Assembly (NCBI GenBank): GCA_027422505.1
Contig: JAPQWV010000307.1
Location: forward strand, 310,001 to 374,000
Direction of reading: 5' to 3'
Length of the DNA: 64,000 nt
DNA from: Craterostigma plantagineum
Lineage: Eukaryota; Streptophyta; Magnoliopsida; Lamiales; Linderniaceae
Shown: in pieces, positions 36,561-49,084 of the stretch
How the letters are laid out: every line of letters starts with the position of its first letter
Numbering within the stretch: position 1 is the stretch's first letter
Made by a program: the position numbers and the translations under genes
Notes under the pieces: generated by a model
Told to the model about the DNA's origin: nothing
Seen by the model: the letters and a program-made list of their open reading frames with translations, nothing else
The model's database searches: none

Positions 36561-37231
36561 AGACTCCAACTTTAGTTAAATACTTTGTTTTGTTTTTCTT
36601 ACGTCAACACTAGCCAATATAATAAATGGGATGTCTTTTTTTAGCTTGAGAATGTGAACCTACAGACCACTTTATCCTATTATCATCTTTTCTTTCTCTT
36701 TTTTGAAAATTTGATGCATGGTATTGATAACAATGATGAACTTTTAAGTCTAAACACCCCTTAGTTCATAACTCTGATTAATTAGAATAAAGGTTGCTGC
36801 TGTATAATTATTATTATTACTATTATTAGTGAAGGCTTTTTAAATATAACGAGAGTTAAATGATTATTGCAATTTACATTTGTTAAAAGGGGTGATGTTT
36901 GAAAGAATATTATGAAATAATGTGTTAGTAAAGAAAATTGGAATTCGTGAGATAAAAATATTTACTTTTCTTATTCTAATGTTTTAGTCAAACTCCAAAG
37001 TCATACTTTTTTACTCTATAAGGAAAATATATTTGACTCCAAACCAACAAACACATGATTTAATAAGATATTTTAAGAAGAATGCATCTTTAGCAAAGAC
37101 ATTCTGTAATTACTTAATAATGTTGTGTAAATTATCCAAGAATTCCTCGAGCACATGCCTAGTCAATTACCATAAAGTAAACAAAATTATAATAATGCAG
37201 TTGGTAATTGGTATATATAGCTACTGCAAAC
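36561..37231. other. AT-rich spacer
   Basis: No gene or bounded repeat is seen between the two transposons. Confidence 0.5.
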
Positions 37232-37923
37232 TAGGGGTGAGCAAACATATCCGAAAACCGGATTCCGACAAAACCCGAAAAAACGGATATCCGATTTATA
37301 AAACCGGATCGGATATCCGATCTGATCTATTTTAAAATAAACCGGATCGGATACGGATAGTGGTTTGTCTAAAATCCGGATATCCGATATCCGGTTTTAT
37401 ATTTAAAAAATTTAAAAAAATAAAAAAATAGTCCAAAAGAAAAATGAAGGTCCAAAAATGAAAAAAAAAAAAATCTTCAAGTAGAATTTTTAAATTTATA
37501 TTATTTTATTATTGCAAAAAACTTTGTTAGAGAATTGGGATAAAAAACATAAAAACATCGAGATGCAGGTTAATAAATTAATGTGAATTTGTGGTATTGT
37601 GTTTAGGTAACTTCGAATCATAAATTCACATAGTGTGAAATATTATGTGTAGAAATTCTTATATTAAAAAGATATATTTTTTTATTGTGATAAGAAATAA
37701 AAAATATGATTTTAAATATAAAATAAATGAAAAAATAAGAAAAATAAATTTAAAAACCGGATGCGGATATCCGGTAAAAATATCCGAATAAACCGGATAT
37801 CCGATTTTTGGATATCCGACTAAAACCGGGGCGGATACGGATACCATTTTTCGATATCCGAAAATCCGGATATCCGAATTTCGGATATCCGAAAAATCGG
37901 ATATTCGATTTTGCTCACCCCTA
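37232..37923. mobile_element. non-autonomous hAT-like element 2
   Basis: A 692-bp element with 11-bp terminal inverted repeats TAGGGGTGAGC / GCTCACCCCTA. A 5-bp direct CAAAC flanks it (37227-37231 and 37924-37928); I do not see a full 8-bp duplication. Both subterminal zones are packed with the palindrome CGGATATCCG. The termini match hAT element 1 except at one position. The interior is A/T-rich and noncoding. Confidence 0.8.
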
Positions 37924-37928
37924 CAAAC

Positions 37929-38974
37929 ATCACGAGACAGATCTATAATTTATACATATATGTCTAGACTGACGTTTCATGAAGTATAAATTCAGCGACT
38001 GGTGAAAGGTGGCGACTAATATATTCAAAATATTTATCGTCATATGATACGGTTAATTAAAATTAAATAGTCTTACGTTTACGTACTAGTATTAAAATAT
38101 GATAAAAAGAAAAAAGAAAAGCATATTGGCGGGAACGGAATCGATTCCACATTAAAAACAGAAAAGGTTATTAAAGTTAATCCAATCCCCCACCAAATCT
38201 CCTCTCTAATATACATGAAAGATTAATCTATAAATTATCATAAATTCCAATTAGATTATTCATCTAATCAAGACCCTACAAGACTCTACAGATTACCTCC
38301 GAATAAGTATAGAAGACCTAATTAATAGGTAAACTAAGAACATACTAGATTCATTACACTTGATAATGGTTTATGGTGGAACCATAACTTATTACAGCCC
38401 AGATTTTGCAATGACAATTAGTCGATAATGACTTATTATCAATTGATAAAACAACTTATTGTAATTGCTATCTCATGAAAATGAGTAGGTTGTTGGTCGA
38501 TCAACGTGGATAGTAATGCGTCCAGAATTATCAATACTAGTAATTCTTGCACACTCAAATGCGTGTGCAAATACATATATTATATTAGTTAATCTAAAAT
38601 ACATAGTGGAAATTATAAGATAAATATATTCCATCTTTATGTAAATATAGAAGATAAATTATATAGAAGAGAAATATAATCCATCTTCTATATAAGATAA
38701 ATTATATAGAAGAGAAATATAATTTAGTATGTAATTAATGTAAATAGTAATTCATCAGAGGGGTAAAATGAGAATATAAAATTACATACCAAGTTTAGAT
38801 TTACAGGAAAAGATGGCGGGTGGTTTTATTTTTTTTATAGTTTTATTAATATTTTTATTATTTTTTTAAAACAATGGGTAGTGGGTAGTTATATTATTTT
38901 TTAAAAATAATAACTATTTTGTAGATGAGACATGATTGATCAATAGACACACCAAATTAATGATTAGTGGCAGT
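37929..38974. other. AT-rich intergenic spacer
   Basis: No gene. A short direct duplication of about 29 bp (AGATAAATTATATAGAAGAG...) occurs at about 38650 and 38694. Confidence 0.5.
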
Positions 38975-40640
38975 TTAAGCATGCTTAGTACGCTTCTGAA
39001 TGACTAAATTCTCACTACTTTCATTCGTAACATGCTCGGCATTCTCCTTAACAAAAACTATCTTAGATCTATCATGAATAACAGAATCAGAATCATTAGT
39101 AGGCTGAGAATTGAATCCTAAATCTTGCTTATAAAACCTAATGATAATACCTCATCAAGGGTCGATTTACCCATGTTCAACTTCGTGAACGTTTCGTTGG
39201 CTTCGTTGACTCGCTTTTGAAGTTTGTCAATCTCCTTGTCCTTTAGTGTCAGTACGGCTTCCATCTTGTTCATACCATCGAACAAGCTTTTGGTCTTCTC
39301 ATTTTTCTTGTTTTCACGGACAGCAACTTTAGCTCGGCTTTGAGTTCCGTATTCCTTGCCTTTTCCTCTCATATTGAGTGGACAACTGCTTGACGACTTC
39401 CTTGGTTTGGACTTCTACAAAAACGTCAGTTTCTAACTCTGCATCATCAGAACTAGAATACCCATCAAGACAGTTTGAATCATCATAATAAAAAATAATT
39501 TGTTTCCCAGATGTTGAGTCAAATGTTGGCTCAACATCAGTTACCGCAGCTGATTTGCTGATCTTCTTCTTCGTCATTGTCTGAGAAGGATTGTATGGTT
39601 ACTGATGACTTCTTGGACTCCATTGGACTTGTTTCTTCATCTTCATCGTCGGACAGATCGATCCACATAGCCTTTCCGTGCTTGCGAAGGTTGTTAGCAC
39701 ATTCGTTGGCAAAATGGCCCTATCCTTGACATTCATAGAATCTCACTGATTCCCAGTTGAAGTTCATCTTCTTACCATCTGGTTTGCGTTTGAAGAACGG
39801 AGGAGCAGACTTCGATTCCTTTGAACTTTGGCCTTTCCTAAATGTTGGGTCAACATTTGCCTCCACATTTTTCTTCTTGTAGAACTTCGTGAGCTTCTCA
39901 CTAGCATGGCCGCGTCCTCATCCTTGTCAGAATCATCCTCGGTTTGAACCTTAGATGGCTGACTGACTAGAGCGAGGCTTTTGCTGCGAGAAACTCTCGT
40001 TTGGACTTCGAGATTGGTCTCGTAGTTCTTCATAATATTCATCAAGATGTTGATTTCCATCGTGCCCAAGTTGCGTGCTTCTTCGACCGCCGCTACCTTC
40101 ACATTAAACTTTTTAGTTAGTGTACATATAGCTTTAGAAATTAGTACGTTATTTGCGATTGGATCTCCAAGGCTGGCACATTCACTAGAGATCGTCAGAA
40201 TCTTTCCAAAGTACGTGGTGATGTCCTCGTCTTTCTACATCCTGAGGTTTCGAACTGTTGAGGAGCATCCGTAGTCTGGTTTCCCTTACACTTGCGTCGC
40301 CTTCGCAATACCTCTGAAGCAGATCCCACGCATTCTTTGCAGAGGTGCAGTTTTGGATGACCTTGAACATGAAAATGTCGACTACTGAAAAGATTGCATT
40401 TAGAGCTTTGTCGTTGAACTCAACCGCGTTTTGTTCGGTCCATTTATCGATTGGTTTGTCAACAACTTCTCCATCAGCGTCTGGGGCTGTTCGAGGTGGA
40501 CTGTAACCATTAAGCGCAACTTCAAATGCACGCATATCGATCGATTTGATGCAGTGGCGTACGTGAACCTTTCAATAGGCGTAATTGGAGCCGTCTAACG
40601 CAGGGACTTTGCCGATATGATTTGAGCTTGTAATGTCCAT
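38975..40640 (-). pseudogene. gag: copia B gag, degenerate
   Basis: Broken minus-strand frames carry copia gag features in order: VPALDGSNYAY near the start, VALNGYSPP, EQNAVEFNDKALNAIF and NCTSAKNAWDLLQRYCEG. A zinc-knuckle relic with an internal stop follows (near 39730), then acidic and coiled-coil segments, and the frame ends in QKRTKHA at about 38975. Several frameshifts and stops exclude function. Confidence 0.8.
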
Positions 40641-40691
40641 TGTATATGAATATTTGCGCTTAGTAATGTCAAGCGTAGGCTCTGACCACTT

Positions 40692-41485
40692 TGAAGGATG
40701 CCCCGTCGAAATGGATGTAAAAACACTAAGTGTAAACTGGATGTTGGATGTAATTTTGGGCTAACACTCAATCTAACACTCAAGAGCACATCGGAATATA
40801 GTGAATTACTTAGTGACGAAAATGATAAACACGAGAAGTAAATTTTGCACTAAGTTCTTCAACTTGGAACTTGCTGCATGCCTCAAGGCGAAATTCCCCT
40901 ACGATGATGGATTACAAATTAACTATCAAAAGATAGTAAACATAAGCCTAGAAAAACTACGAATCTAAACGATCTTGAAAAACCTACATAGTTCTAAGAC
41001 TTGCAAACTAAATACTAGGCTAAAATGAACTCTTGTGATATCTCTCTCAAAGTTCGCTCGATATTTTCCTTCGTCAAAACATCGTCCTTCAAATGGTCAC
41101 GAAAAGTCTCTATTTATATGTCTTCGACTTTGCCCAACTTCCCACAACGACTTGGCAACGTCCAATAACTTCCACAACATCCACTAACTGTTTGTGACCG
41201 TTGGGAGTTAGTTTAGATCAACTCGATCGACTTGGTCTTGACTTTAGCTCCAAACATCCTATATTTAGTATGCTTCCTTAGTATGCTCCTTTTTATCCAC
41301 ACGATTTTCCACGTTATTGACTCATTCCTTATCCAAGTCCTGCAAAACACTAAAAATAACCAAGAACCGAATTAAATAAGTTTTAGGTATGAAAGATAAA
41401 ACTGATAAATGAGACATTGTCGGCCACCAAATGTTGGCTAGAATGTTCTCCCAACATTGCCAATGTTGAAGTGTCAACATTAACA
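40692..41485 (-). repeat. copia B 5' LTR (minus copy)
   Basis: 794 bp. On minus it starts TGTTAATGTTGAC and ends CATCCTTCA. The next minus-strand bases are AAGTGGTCAGAGCC, a degenerate initiator-Met tRNA primer site (40678-40691). Confidence 0.8.
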
Positions 41486-41875
41486 TAAATATTTGATATG
41501 GTGGATATATGCAGATTCATAATTCATCGACCGACTGCCACTAATTAGTATGACTCTAAACTTTAATAGTAGATACATACATTAATATATGCGGCGGACG
41601 GATCAATTATCTAAACTATTCATGTACCAGATTCAAAGATTTACAACATCAAATACGCACGGCAGGTATAAATCCTGAACCGAATTTCACAAAATAAAAG
41701 AAGTAAATAAGAACAGAAGGGGCCCCTCAAATATCACATCACCCTAGTCCCCAATATCATATAATAATACATATATAGATTATTTGAAAAATATAAGAAG
41801 ATTACGGCAGTTAAGTAACTACTGTCTTTCGGTCCCGTATTTGTCGCTGATATGTAAGCACACGCACAAGTATAT
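41486..41875. other. spacer between two retroelements
   Basis: AT-rich. No gene or repeat boundary is recognised. Confidence 0.5.
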
Positions 41876-42396
41876 TGTTAGGATATGCGGAAATTCCCGA
41901 TAATTATTCTGCTCGAAAAATGACGATAATAAATTAAAGAGACGAAAAATAAATTTGAACAGTGAACACGAGATCTACGTAGTTCGGTCAGAATGACCTA
42001 CGTCCACGGACCGGAGGGTAGAACTTCTTTATTATGTGGAGATATTACAGACACGTACACTGACGTGGTACAAAAACAGCTACACAACTAGGAGTAAGCT
42101 ACAACGAAAATATGGGAGAAGAGGTGACCGAGGAATAAACCCTCGCTGAGTTGTGGTGGTTTGGTCTGTGGCCTATGGCGTCTTGATTCCTTCGATGAGC
42201 ATCTGTATTTATAAGCAAAACCTTTTGCCTCGATTGCCATGTAAACACACGCATTCATGGTCATAATAGTGGGCGCACACATTTGACAATCAAATGAGGC
42301 GCCACACACAACAGCGTCACGTTTCTTCTTTGAATTATACTCATTATGACTTTTCAAATGCCAACATGGTTTAATAGATGAAAGGTCATGTCAACA
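41876..42396 (-). repeat. copia A 3' LTR
   Basis: 521 bp, TG...CA bounded (plus strand TGTTAGGATATGCGG...CATGTCAACA). It contains ACGTAGTTCGG...CCTACGTCCACGG at 41977-42009. On minus it is preceded by AAGGTGGAGATT, a copia-type polypurine tract (42397-42412). Confidence 0.88.
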
Positions 42397-42546
42397 AATC
42401 TCCACCTTGACCTTGATTCTGAAAATTACGCCACCTTAATAATAACACCTTTATCTCCCTCCGACCTTAGCCCCGACGGGCTAGTTCACCATTTCTAAAA
42501 AACCAATCAAGTCCAAGCAATGCTTGAACTTGGAAACTGGAAGAGC

Positions 42547-43107
42547 CTACGTAAACATATCCGTATGATTATCCTTCGTGTTAATCTTCTTGATAAACAC
42601 CTTATCTGCAATGACATCACGAATAAAATGATACTTGACATCAATATGCTTAGTCCTTTTGTGATACATCTGGTCCCTAGTCAAATGAATCGCATTTTCT
42701 ATCACAGAATAGTAATGACTCTCTGATTCTGGGTTAATCGCGTCAGTAATTGCCATGTATTCTGCCTCAGTAGTAGATAACACCACTACATGCTGTAGAG
42801 TAGCTTTCCAGCTAACTGCACAACCTCCAATAGAAAACACATAACCAGTAAGAGATCGTCGTTTATCGAGATCACCTGCGTAGTCTGAATCGATGAAGCC
42901 AACGAGAGTATGACTGTTTCTCCCAAACTCCAAACAAAAGCTTAGAGTACCCTTCAAGTATCTGAGAATCCACTTCGCTGCTTGCCAGTGTTCTTTCCCT
43001 GAATTAGCCATATACCTGCTAACAACACTAACAACCTGTGAAATGTCAGGACTTGTACATACCATTGCATACATAATACTGCCGACTGCATCGAGTAGGG
43101 AACTCAT
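42547..43107 (-). pseudogene. copia A RNase H domain
   Basis: Minus-strand frame with PDISQVVSVVSRYM, WILRYLKGT, GFIDSDYAGDLDKRRS and STTEAEYMAI, the conserved end of copia pol, then KYHFIRD and NHTDMFT near the stop. Upstream copia A frames are shifted, so the protein is not intact. Confidence 0.88.
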
Positions 43108-43376
43108 GCCATGTACGCTTCTTCCTCATCTGATGATGGTGACTGAGCAGCGCATAGCCTAAAATGGCTAGCAAGAGGAGTGCCGACTGGTTTGGCATCG
43201 TTCATGCTAAATCTCTCCAAAACCTTTCATAGGTAACTTTCCTAGGTCAGGTGTAACTCACCAGCTCCTCTATCACTTCTAATCTCCATACCAAGAATCT
43301 TCTTAGCTGCTTTTAAATCTTTCATTTCAAATTCACCATTCAATAAGGCCTTCAATTGGTGAATTTCTGCAAGATT

Positions 43377-43574
43377 CTAAGCCACAATGAGCATGTCATC
43401 AACATATAACAATAGATAAATGAACGAACTGTCATTTAACTTCCGGAAGTAAACACAACTATCATATTTGCTCCTGGAGAAACCATGACCCAACATAAAA
43501 GAATTAAACCGTTTATACCACTGTCTTGGAGACTGCTTTAATCCGTATAAGGATTTCTTTAACAAACAAACTCG
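43377..43574 (-). pseudogene. copia A RT, downstream half
   Basis: Contains KKSLYGLKQSPRQWYKRF and the active-site LLYVDDMLIV, followed by a stop. It is separated from its upstream half by the Athila-like insertion, whose left target duplication is 43575-43579. Confidence 0.85.
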
Positions 43575-43579
43575 GTCTT

Positions 43580-44947
43580 TGATAAGTTAGGATTTTATAT
43601 TATTTTTATACCCCGTAAAAGCCTATTTTCGATCGTTATTTACCTAAAATTTCATCGATATCCTATATTTATTTTCAGATTTATTTTTCGACAGATATCC
43701 GAGCAAACAAGATCACTTGTGGAACGATTTGAATCTTCGGGGATCTTCTCGCAATCTTCTATATTACTTGGACAACATGCAACTTACCTGATTTTTCTAA
43801 TTTCTTGGCAGATATAACGTGAAGAGCAAGGATAGGCTTGAAGAATAAGTCAAATAATTCACTATGTATCCACGTGAGATATTCTAAGGAGATGGAAAGT
43901 CAAATCATATCTATGCCTAGTAAAGATACGAATATTATAAGATATTAGACTTGGTTGCTTAAGTCGGCTAAGATTATTTCCATATAAGGGAGAGCTGGGC
44001 AGCGAAAAACAAAACCAGAGCTTGATGGCTGAACTTAGAAGAAATCAGCGAAGAAGTATACGGGGCAGACCTACGACGAAAAATAAATAGAGCTGCGACG
44101 AAAGAGACGATCGACGCTTGTGAGGCGTTTCTTCCGTAAAGGCGAAGTTTATATTGTTTCTCTATTATGTCTGAATTGAATATTTTGTGTTTTTATTTTA
44201 TAATATGCTAGCTTAGAATATTTTGTGATTAAGGCCATGGTAGGCCAACTAATGACTACCTATTAATATTTTTCTTATCCTAGTTGATCGTGTGAATCGA
44301 GTCACGTGTTCCTTGTTTGCGCTTAATGCTTGTGTATGCCTGATCAACATATGCATGTTTATTTGATTGGTTTATGAGACGAACAAAGTGACTAGACCGG
44401 TTAGAACAATAAACATCGAACATCACTACGTAAAACCGACCAGAGATGGAATTCGGTTTCGTATGTGTGGTTTCCGAATCCTTAAGTGCCGAAAGCGTTT
44501 AAGCTCGGGGAATTTCATAGAGATTTAATGTGTGCGTAGAAACTACAATCCTATAGACATATACGGGTTGGTTCTCTATCGCATAGGATCGCAATTGCGG
44601 GACAAACGAGTAGCGATTATCTTAAGAAATTGTACCTTGACTGAGATTCATGATGGTTAGATAGGATAGATTTTATGAAGACGTAGGAATTATTTGTGCT
44701 GAGCATGTGCATTGGTCACTCGTCGTAAATTGATTTTTATTTCATCTCTTTTATTTGCGTCTATTTTATTATTTGCACTTTTACTCGTTTAATTAAATCA
44801 TCAAAACTATAAAAATTCTCTTAGTCTAATTAGAATTAGGTTTAATATCTTAAGATTAATCAAGTTACCTTTGTGGATTGATACTCGGACTTCGTCCGTT
44901 TTACTACTTGCACGACCTAGTACACTTGCTAGTATTTGAGCGTGTCA
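43580..44947 (+). repeat. Athila-like 5' LTR
   Basis: 1,368 bp, pairs with 52190-53556. It is followed by the primer site TTTTTGGCGCTGTTGCCGGGA (44950-44970), a tRNA-Asp-like site usual in this lineage. Confidence 0.9.
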
Positions 44948-45124
44948 AGTTTTTGGCGCTGTTGCCGGGATAGCTATATTATTAATTTTAGAATTTATTC
45001 TGAGTTTTAGTTTAGATGTTTTACTTCTCGTTTATTATTATTATTTTATTATTATTATTATTTTACTATTTTTGCCGATAGCTTACGCTGATTTTTCATC
45101 TTTTGCATATATTTCGCTTAGTGC

Positions 45125-46356
45125 ATGACACGAAGCTCGAGGAACGTACCATTGCTATTTGACGCAGAAATTGAAGCAACGTGTCGGCGAAACAATCGAA
45201 ATGGTAGACTGAGAATGAACAATCAAGAACACGAGGAAGAACATATTGTTCCGCCACGGCCCACTTTACTAAGTCGAGCACTTCCAGGAATTTTCGATGA
45301 AAGCGACCCGATTGCCATCCCGCCAGGACCAAATAATCATTTTGAGGTTAAACCCATTACTATACAGATGGTGACAGGTTCAGCATAGTTTCATGGGCTT
45401 ACAAACGAGGACGCAAATTCACATATTTTGGAATTTCTCAAATTTGCAGAACTATTAAGTATCCTGGCGTCTCCACAGAAGTGATAAAACTAACATTTTT
45501 TCCCTTTTCTTTGACAGGTAAGGCTTCTGAATGGTTCTCATCATTGCCACATGCATCTATCACTAGTTGGGAGCAACTAGTGGAGTGCTTTTTGGGCAAA
45601 TATTACCCACTGTCAAGGACCAGCGAGATTAGGAGCCAGCTAGTAAACTTCAAACATGAAGGTGGCGAATCTCTGAGTGCATGGAGTAGGTACAAGAGCC
45701 TTCTCAGACAATGTCCAAACCACAGAATACCCGTGAGCGTTCAGATACAGTCATTCTTCTTAGAGCTGAGCACACCAAATAAAAGGATCGTTGACGGCGG
45801 ATGCACACGGAATTTCATGGAGTTAGGCGATGAGGAAGCACTCCAAGCCATCGAGCGATTTGCAGCCTATCCTGCAAGATATACGTAGCACGATCTGGAT
45901 CGACGGACGGCTGGGAGTACATGAGATAAGTAGCTCGTTGGAGGCGCAGCTCGAAGCCATACGTAAAGGTTAGACCAGATACACTCCCAGGACCCTGAGA
46001 CGGTCAATCACATCCACAATAGGCGGAGGAATGCATACTCCAACACATACGATCCGAACTGGAGAAGCCATCCTAATTTGTCGTATGGCAACTCGCATTA
46101 CTTGAAGCCTCCAGGAGTTCAGAATCAACAAATTGAGCCACCAACAAAGCGAAAGGCCGACTGGGAGATAGCCTTGAAAAATGGCGGCGGTTCAAGGCGA
46201 TCAAAATCGCAAGACGGAGGAGAGACTCCACGGTCTAGAAGGGAGAGTTCAGGAAGGCTTCCATGATATATGGGCTGCAATAAAGGACTTAACAATGCAA
46301 ATGGGACAGCTCTCACATACAGTGTCAGATCGCAAACTAGGCAAACCAAGGCAATG
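45125..46356 (+). pseudogene. gag: Athila-like gag, degenerate
   Basis: Plus-strand frames contain the Retrotrans_gag (PF03732) signature: FPFSLTGKASEWFSSLP, SWEQLVECFLGKYYP, ESLSAWSRYKSLLRQCP and a following PNKRIVDGG. They then run to a C-terminal MGQLSHTVSDRK stretch at about 46345. Frame shifts at about 45388, 45890 and 46200 break it. Confidence 0.85.
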
Positions 46357-49082
46357 ATGTATCGATTAAAGCATATAATTGTTCATCAGAAAAACATTCG
46401 TCAATAGGTAGCTCCTTATCCTGCTCATGTGAATTATCTAATCTAGATAAGTGATCAGCTATCACATTCTCAACACCTTTTTTTTATCACGAATCTCTAA
46501 GTCATACTCCTGAAGTAGTAAAATCCAGCGAATCAACCTAGGCTTAGCATCTTTCTTAGCAAATAAGTATTTAAGTGCAGCATGATCAGTGTAGATGATT
46601 TCCTTATTCAACACTAGGTAAGAATGAAATTTATCTACTGCAAATACCACGACTAGTAACTCTTTCTCAGTAGTAGCATAATTTCTCTGTGCATCGTCCA
46701 GAGTTTTACTAACGTAGTAAATGACCTGAAATACCTTATCCTTGCGTTGTCCTAGAACTGCACCTACAGCACCATCGTTAGCATCGCACATCAATATAAA
46801 TGGGAGTGTCCAGTCTTGTGCGACCATCACTGGGGCCGTGGTGAGTCTCTCCTTTAAAGTTCAAAAAGCCTGCATGTCGGAAGAAGCTTAGCTAGTTTTG
46901 AAAAATCCTTATGAAGCGTCGGTAGAATCCTGCATGTCCCAAGAAGCTTCGAACTCCTTTCACTGACGTGGGTGGTGGCAACTGCCAATCGCGTCAACCT
47001 TGGCTCGATCTACCCCGATTCCTTTGTGTGATACCTTGTGCCCGAGAACTATACCTTCATGTATCATAAAATGACACTTCTCCCAATTTAAGACAAGGTT
47101 AGTCTCTACACATCGAGATAGAACAGATGCTAAATTATCAAGGCATGTATCGAACGTAGACCCAAATGCAGAAAAATCATCCATGAATATCTCCATAAAC
47201 TTCCCTACCATGTCATGAAAAATAGCAAGCATGCATTTCTGAAAAGTAGTTGGTGCATTACATAATCAGAATGGCATACATCTATATGCAAAAGTACCAT
47301 AAGGACAAGTAAAAGTCGTCTTTTCCTGATCCCTAGGTGCTATAGAAATCTGATTATAACCTGAATAACCATCTAGAAAGCAGTAAAACTCATGTCCAGC
47401 TAGTCTTTCTAATATTTGATCAATAAGGGGGAGGGGGAAATGATCCTTACGGGTGGCATCATTCAAAATTTTTTATAATCTATGCATACACGCCACCCCG
47501 TAACAGTCCTCGTGGGAATCAACTCATTAGAGGCATTCTTTATAACAGTCATACCTCCCTTTTTTGGAACAACTTGGGTCGGACTAACCCATGCGCTATC
47601 AGAGATAGGGTAGATAATACTTGCGTCTAGAAGCTTAATTACCCCATTCTTCACCACTTCTTGCATCCCTAGGTTTAGGCGTATTTGTGGTTGTGTGACC
47701 GGCTTGTAAGAATCTTCCATCAAAATCTTGTGCATGCAAACGGTCGGACTTACTCCATTGATGTCAGCAATCTTCCATGCGAATGCTCGTTTGTGTTCTC
47801 TTAGCACCCTCACTAGCTTTTCCTCCATTAGATCTGTCAAAGTGGAAGAAATAATCACGGGTAAAGTATCAAGGGTACCAAGGTAAACATATTTAAGATG
47901 ACTAGGTAAGGGTTTAAGCTCCAGAATCAGAGGGTCTTCTATTGACGGTCGAGGTTGTGTGGCTAATATCGATCGAGACGCTCTATTTTTGGCTTGGCCG
48001 ACCTCCGGTGAGGTGGGTTCGCTTCTAAGCTTACTACGGTATCGACCATTTCCTTGGACTCGTCTCCGACTAGGCATGCTTCCAAGTTTTCCTTATTCCT
48101 GAAAGTTTTAAAATACTTCAGAGCACATGCGTCATACTATCAATAAAGGAACAAGAATCGTCATCTGGAGGGCGTTTCATTGCTTTATAAACATCAAATA
48201 TAACTTTTTCATCCCCACATGTAGGACGAGCTACCATTACCAACACCAATAAGAGCTCTTGCCGTATTCAGAAACGGTCTTCCTAAAATATGAGGCATGT
48301 CGGTGTCCTCTTCCATGTCTAGTACCACGAAATTGGCTGGGAAGTAGTGCTCTCCAACCTTCACTAATACGTCCTCCAATACTCCTCGTGGGTATGTGAT
48401 TGATCTATCCGCTAGTTTGAGGATCGTCGATGTAGGCTTTGGCTCACCAATCCCTAGCTTTTTTACAAGTGAAAAAGGTAACAAGTTAATACTTGTTCCT
48501 AAATCACAAAGAACATTAGTAAATGATAATGAGCCAATAGAGCAAAGAATAGAAAAACTCCCCCTATCTTTGAGCTTTGGTGGTAGCTTCCTTTGTAGCA
48601 CCGCAGAGCATTCTTCGTTAAAGGCTATCATGCCATATTGCTCTAGCTTGTTCCGGTTTGATAGCCACTCCTTGACAAATTTGGCGTACTTCGGAATCTG
48701 CAAGAGAGCTTCACAAAAAGGAATGTTAATTTCTAACTTCTTAAAAAATTAATAAAGCGCTCGAAGTGCTTATCCGGTTTTCCCCTTCGTAATGCAGCGG
48801 GATATGGAGGTCGAATTTTGACTGGTGGGAGTGGGTCGACCTTCTTTTCCACCGCGAGAGGATCCGGCTCATCCTCGACTTCTTCGGCTCGCTGATCCTT
48901 CCTTTGGCCGTGATGAGCTGTGTCAGTGATCTTGATTTTGCTCCCATCATCGTTTCCCGTCTCTTTTGCTTCCTCCACTTCCTCGGCTTCCTGAGTTGAT
49001 TCTAGCGTCTTCCCACTCCTCAGCTTATGGCCTTGACGTACTCTCAAGGGTTCTTTTCGGTGTCGCTTGATTTGCAAATTAT
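46357..49082 (-). pseudogene. pol: Athila-like pro-RT-RNase H block, inverted
   Basis: On minus, from right to left: a linker with KLRSGKTL (49077-48733), aspartic protease (48703-48209; LCDLGTSINLLP, HILGRPFLNTA), RT (48077-46960; WRVCIDYKK, DHFPLPLIDQ, GYSGYNQI, and FMDDFSAFG in place of YVDD) and RNase H (46830-46462; [23 protein letters not shown]), ending in [11 protein letters not shown]. Internal stops break it. Gag to the left and integrase to the right are on plus, so this block is reversed in place. Confidence 0.88.
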
Positions 49083-49084
49083 GC

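Larger units (their letters stand above)
38975..41485 (-). mobile_element. truncated SIRE-like copia element (copia B, minus copy)
   Basis: On the minus strand this is a 5' LTR (40692-41485), primer site and gag, cut off after gag. The LTR is homologous to the plus-strand copy at 60537-61333, but clearly diverged. Protease, RT and integrase are absent. Confidence 0.8.

Noticed and set aside
38958..41545. AATKATTAGTGGCAGT near 38958 and its inverse near 41535 as terminal repeats around the copia B fragment
   Set aside because: The match is only about 15 bp, lies outside the LTR, and does not fit any known element end.
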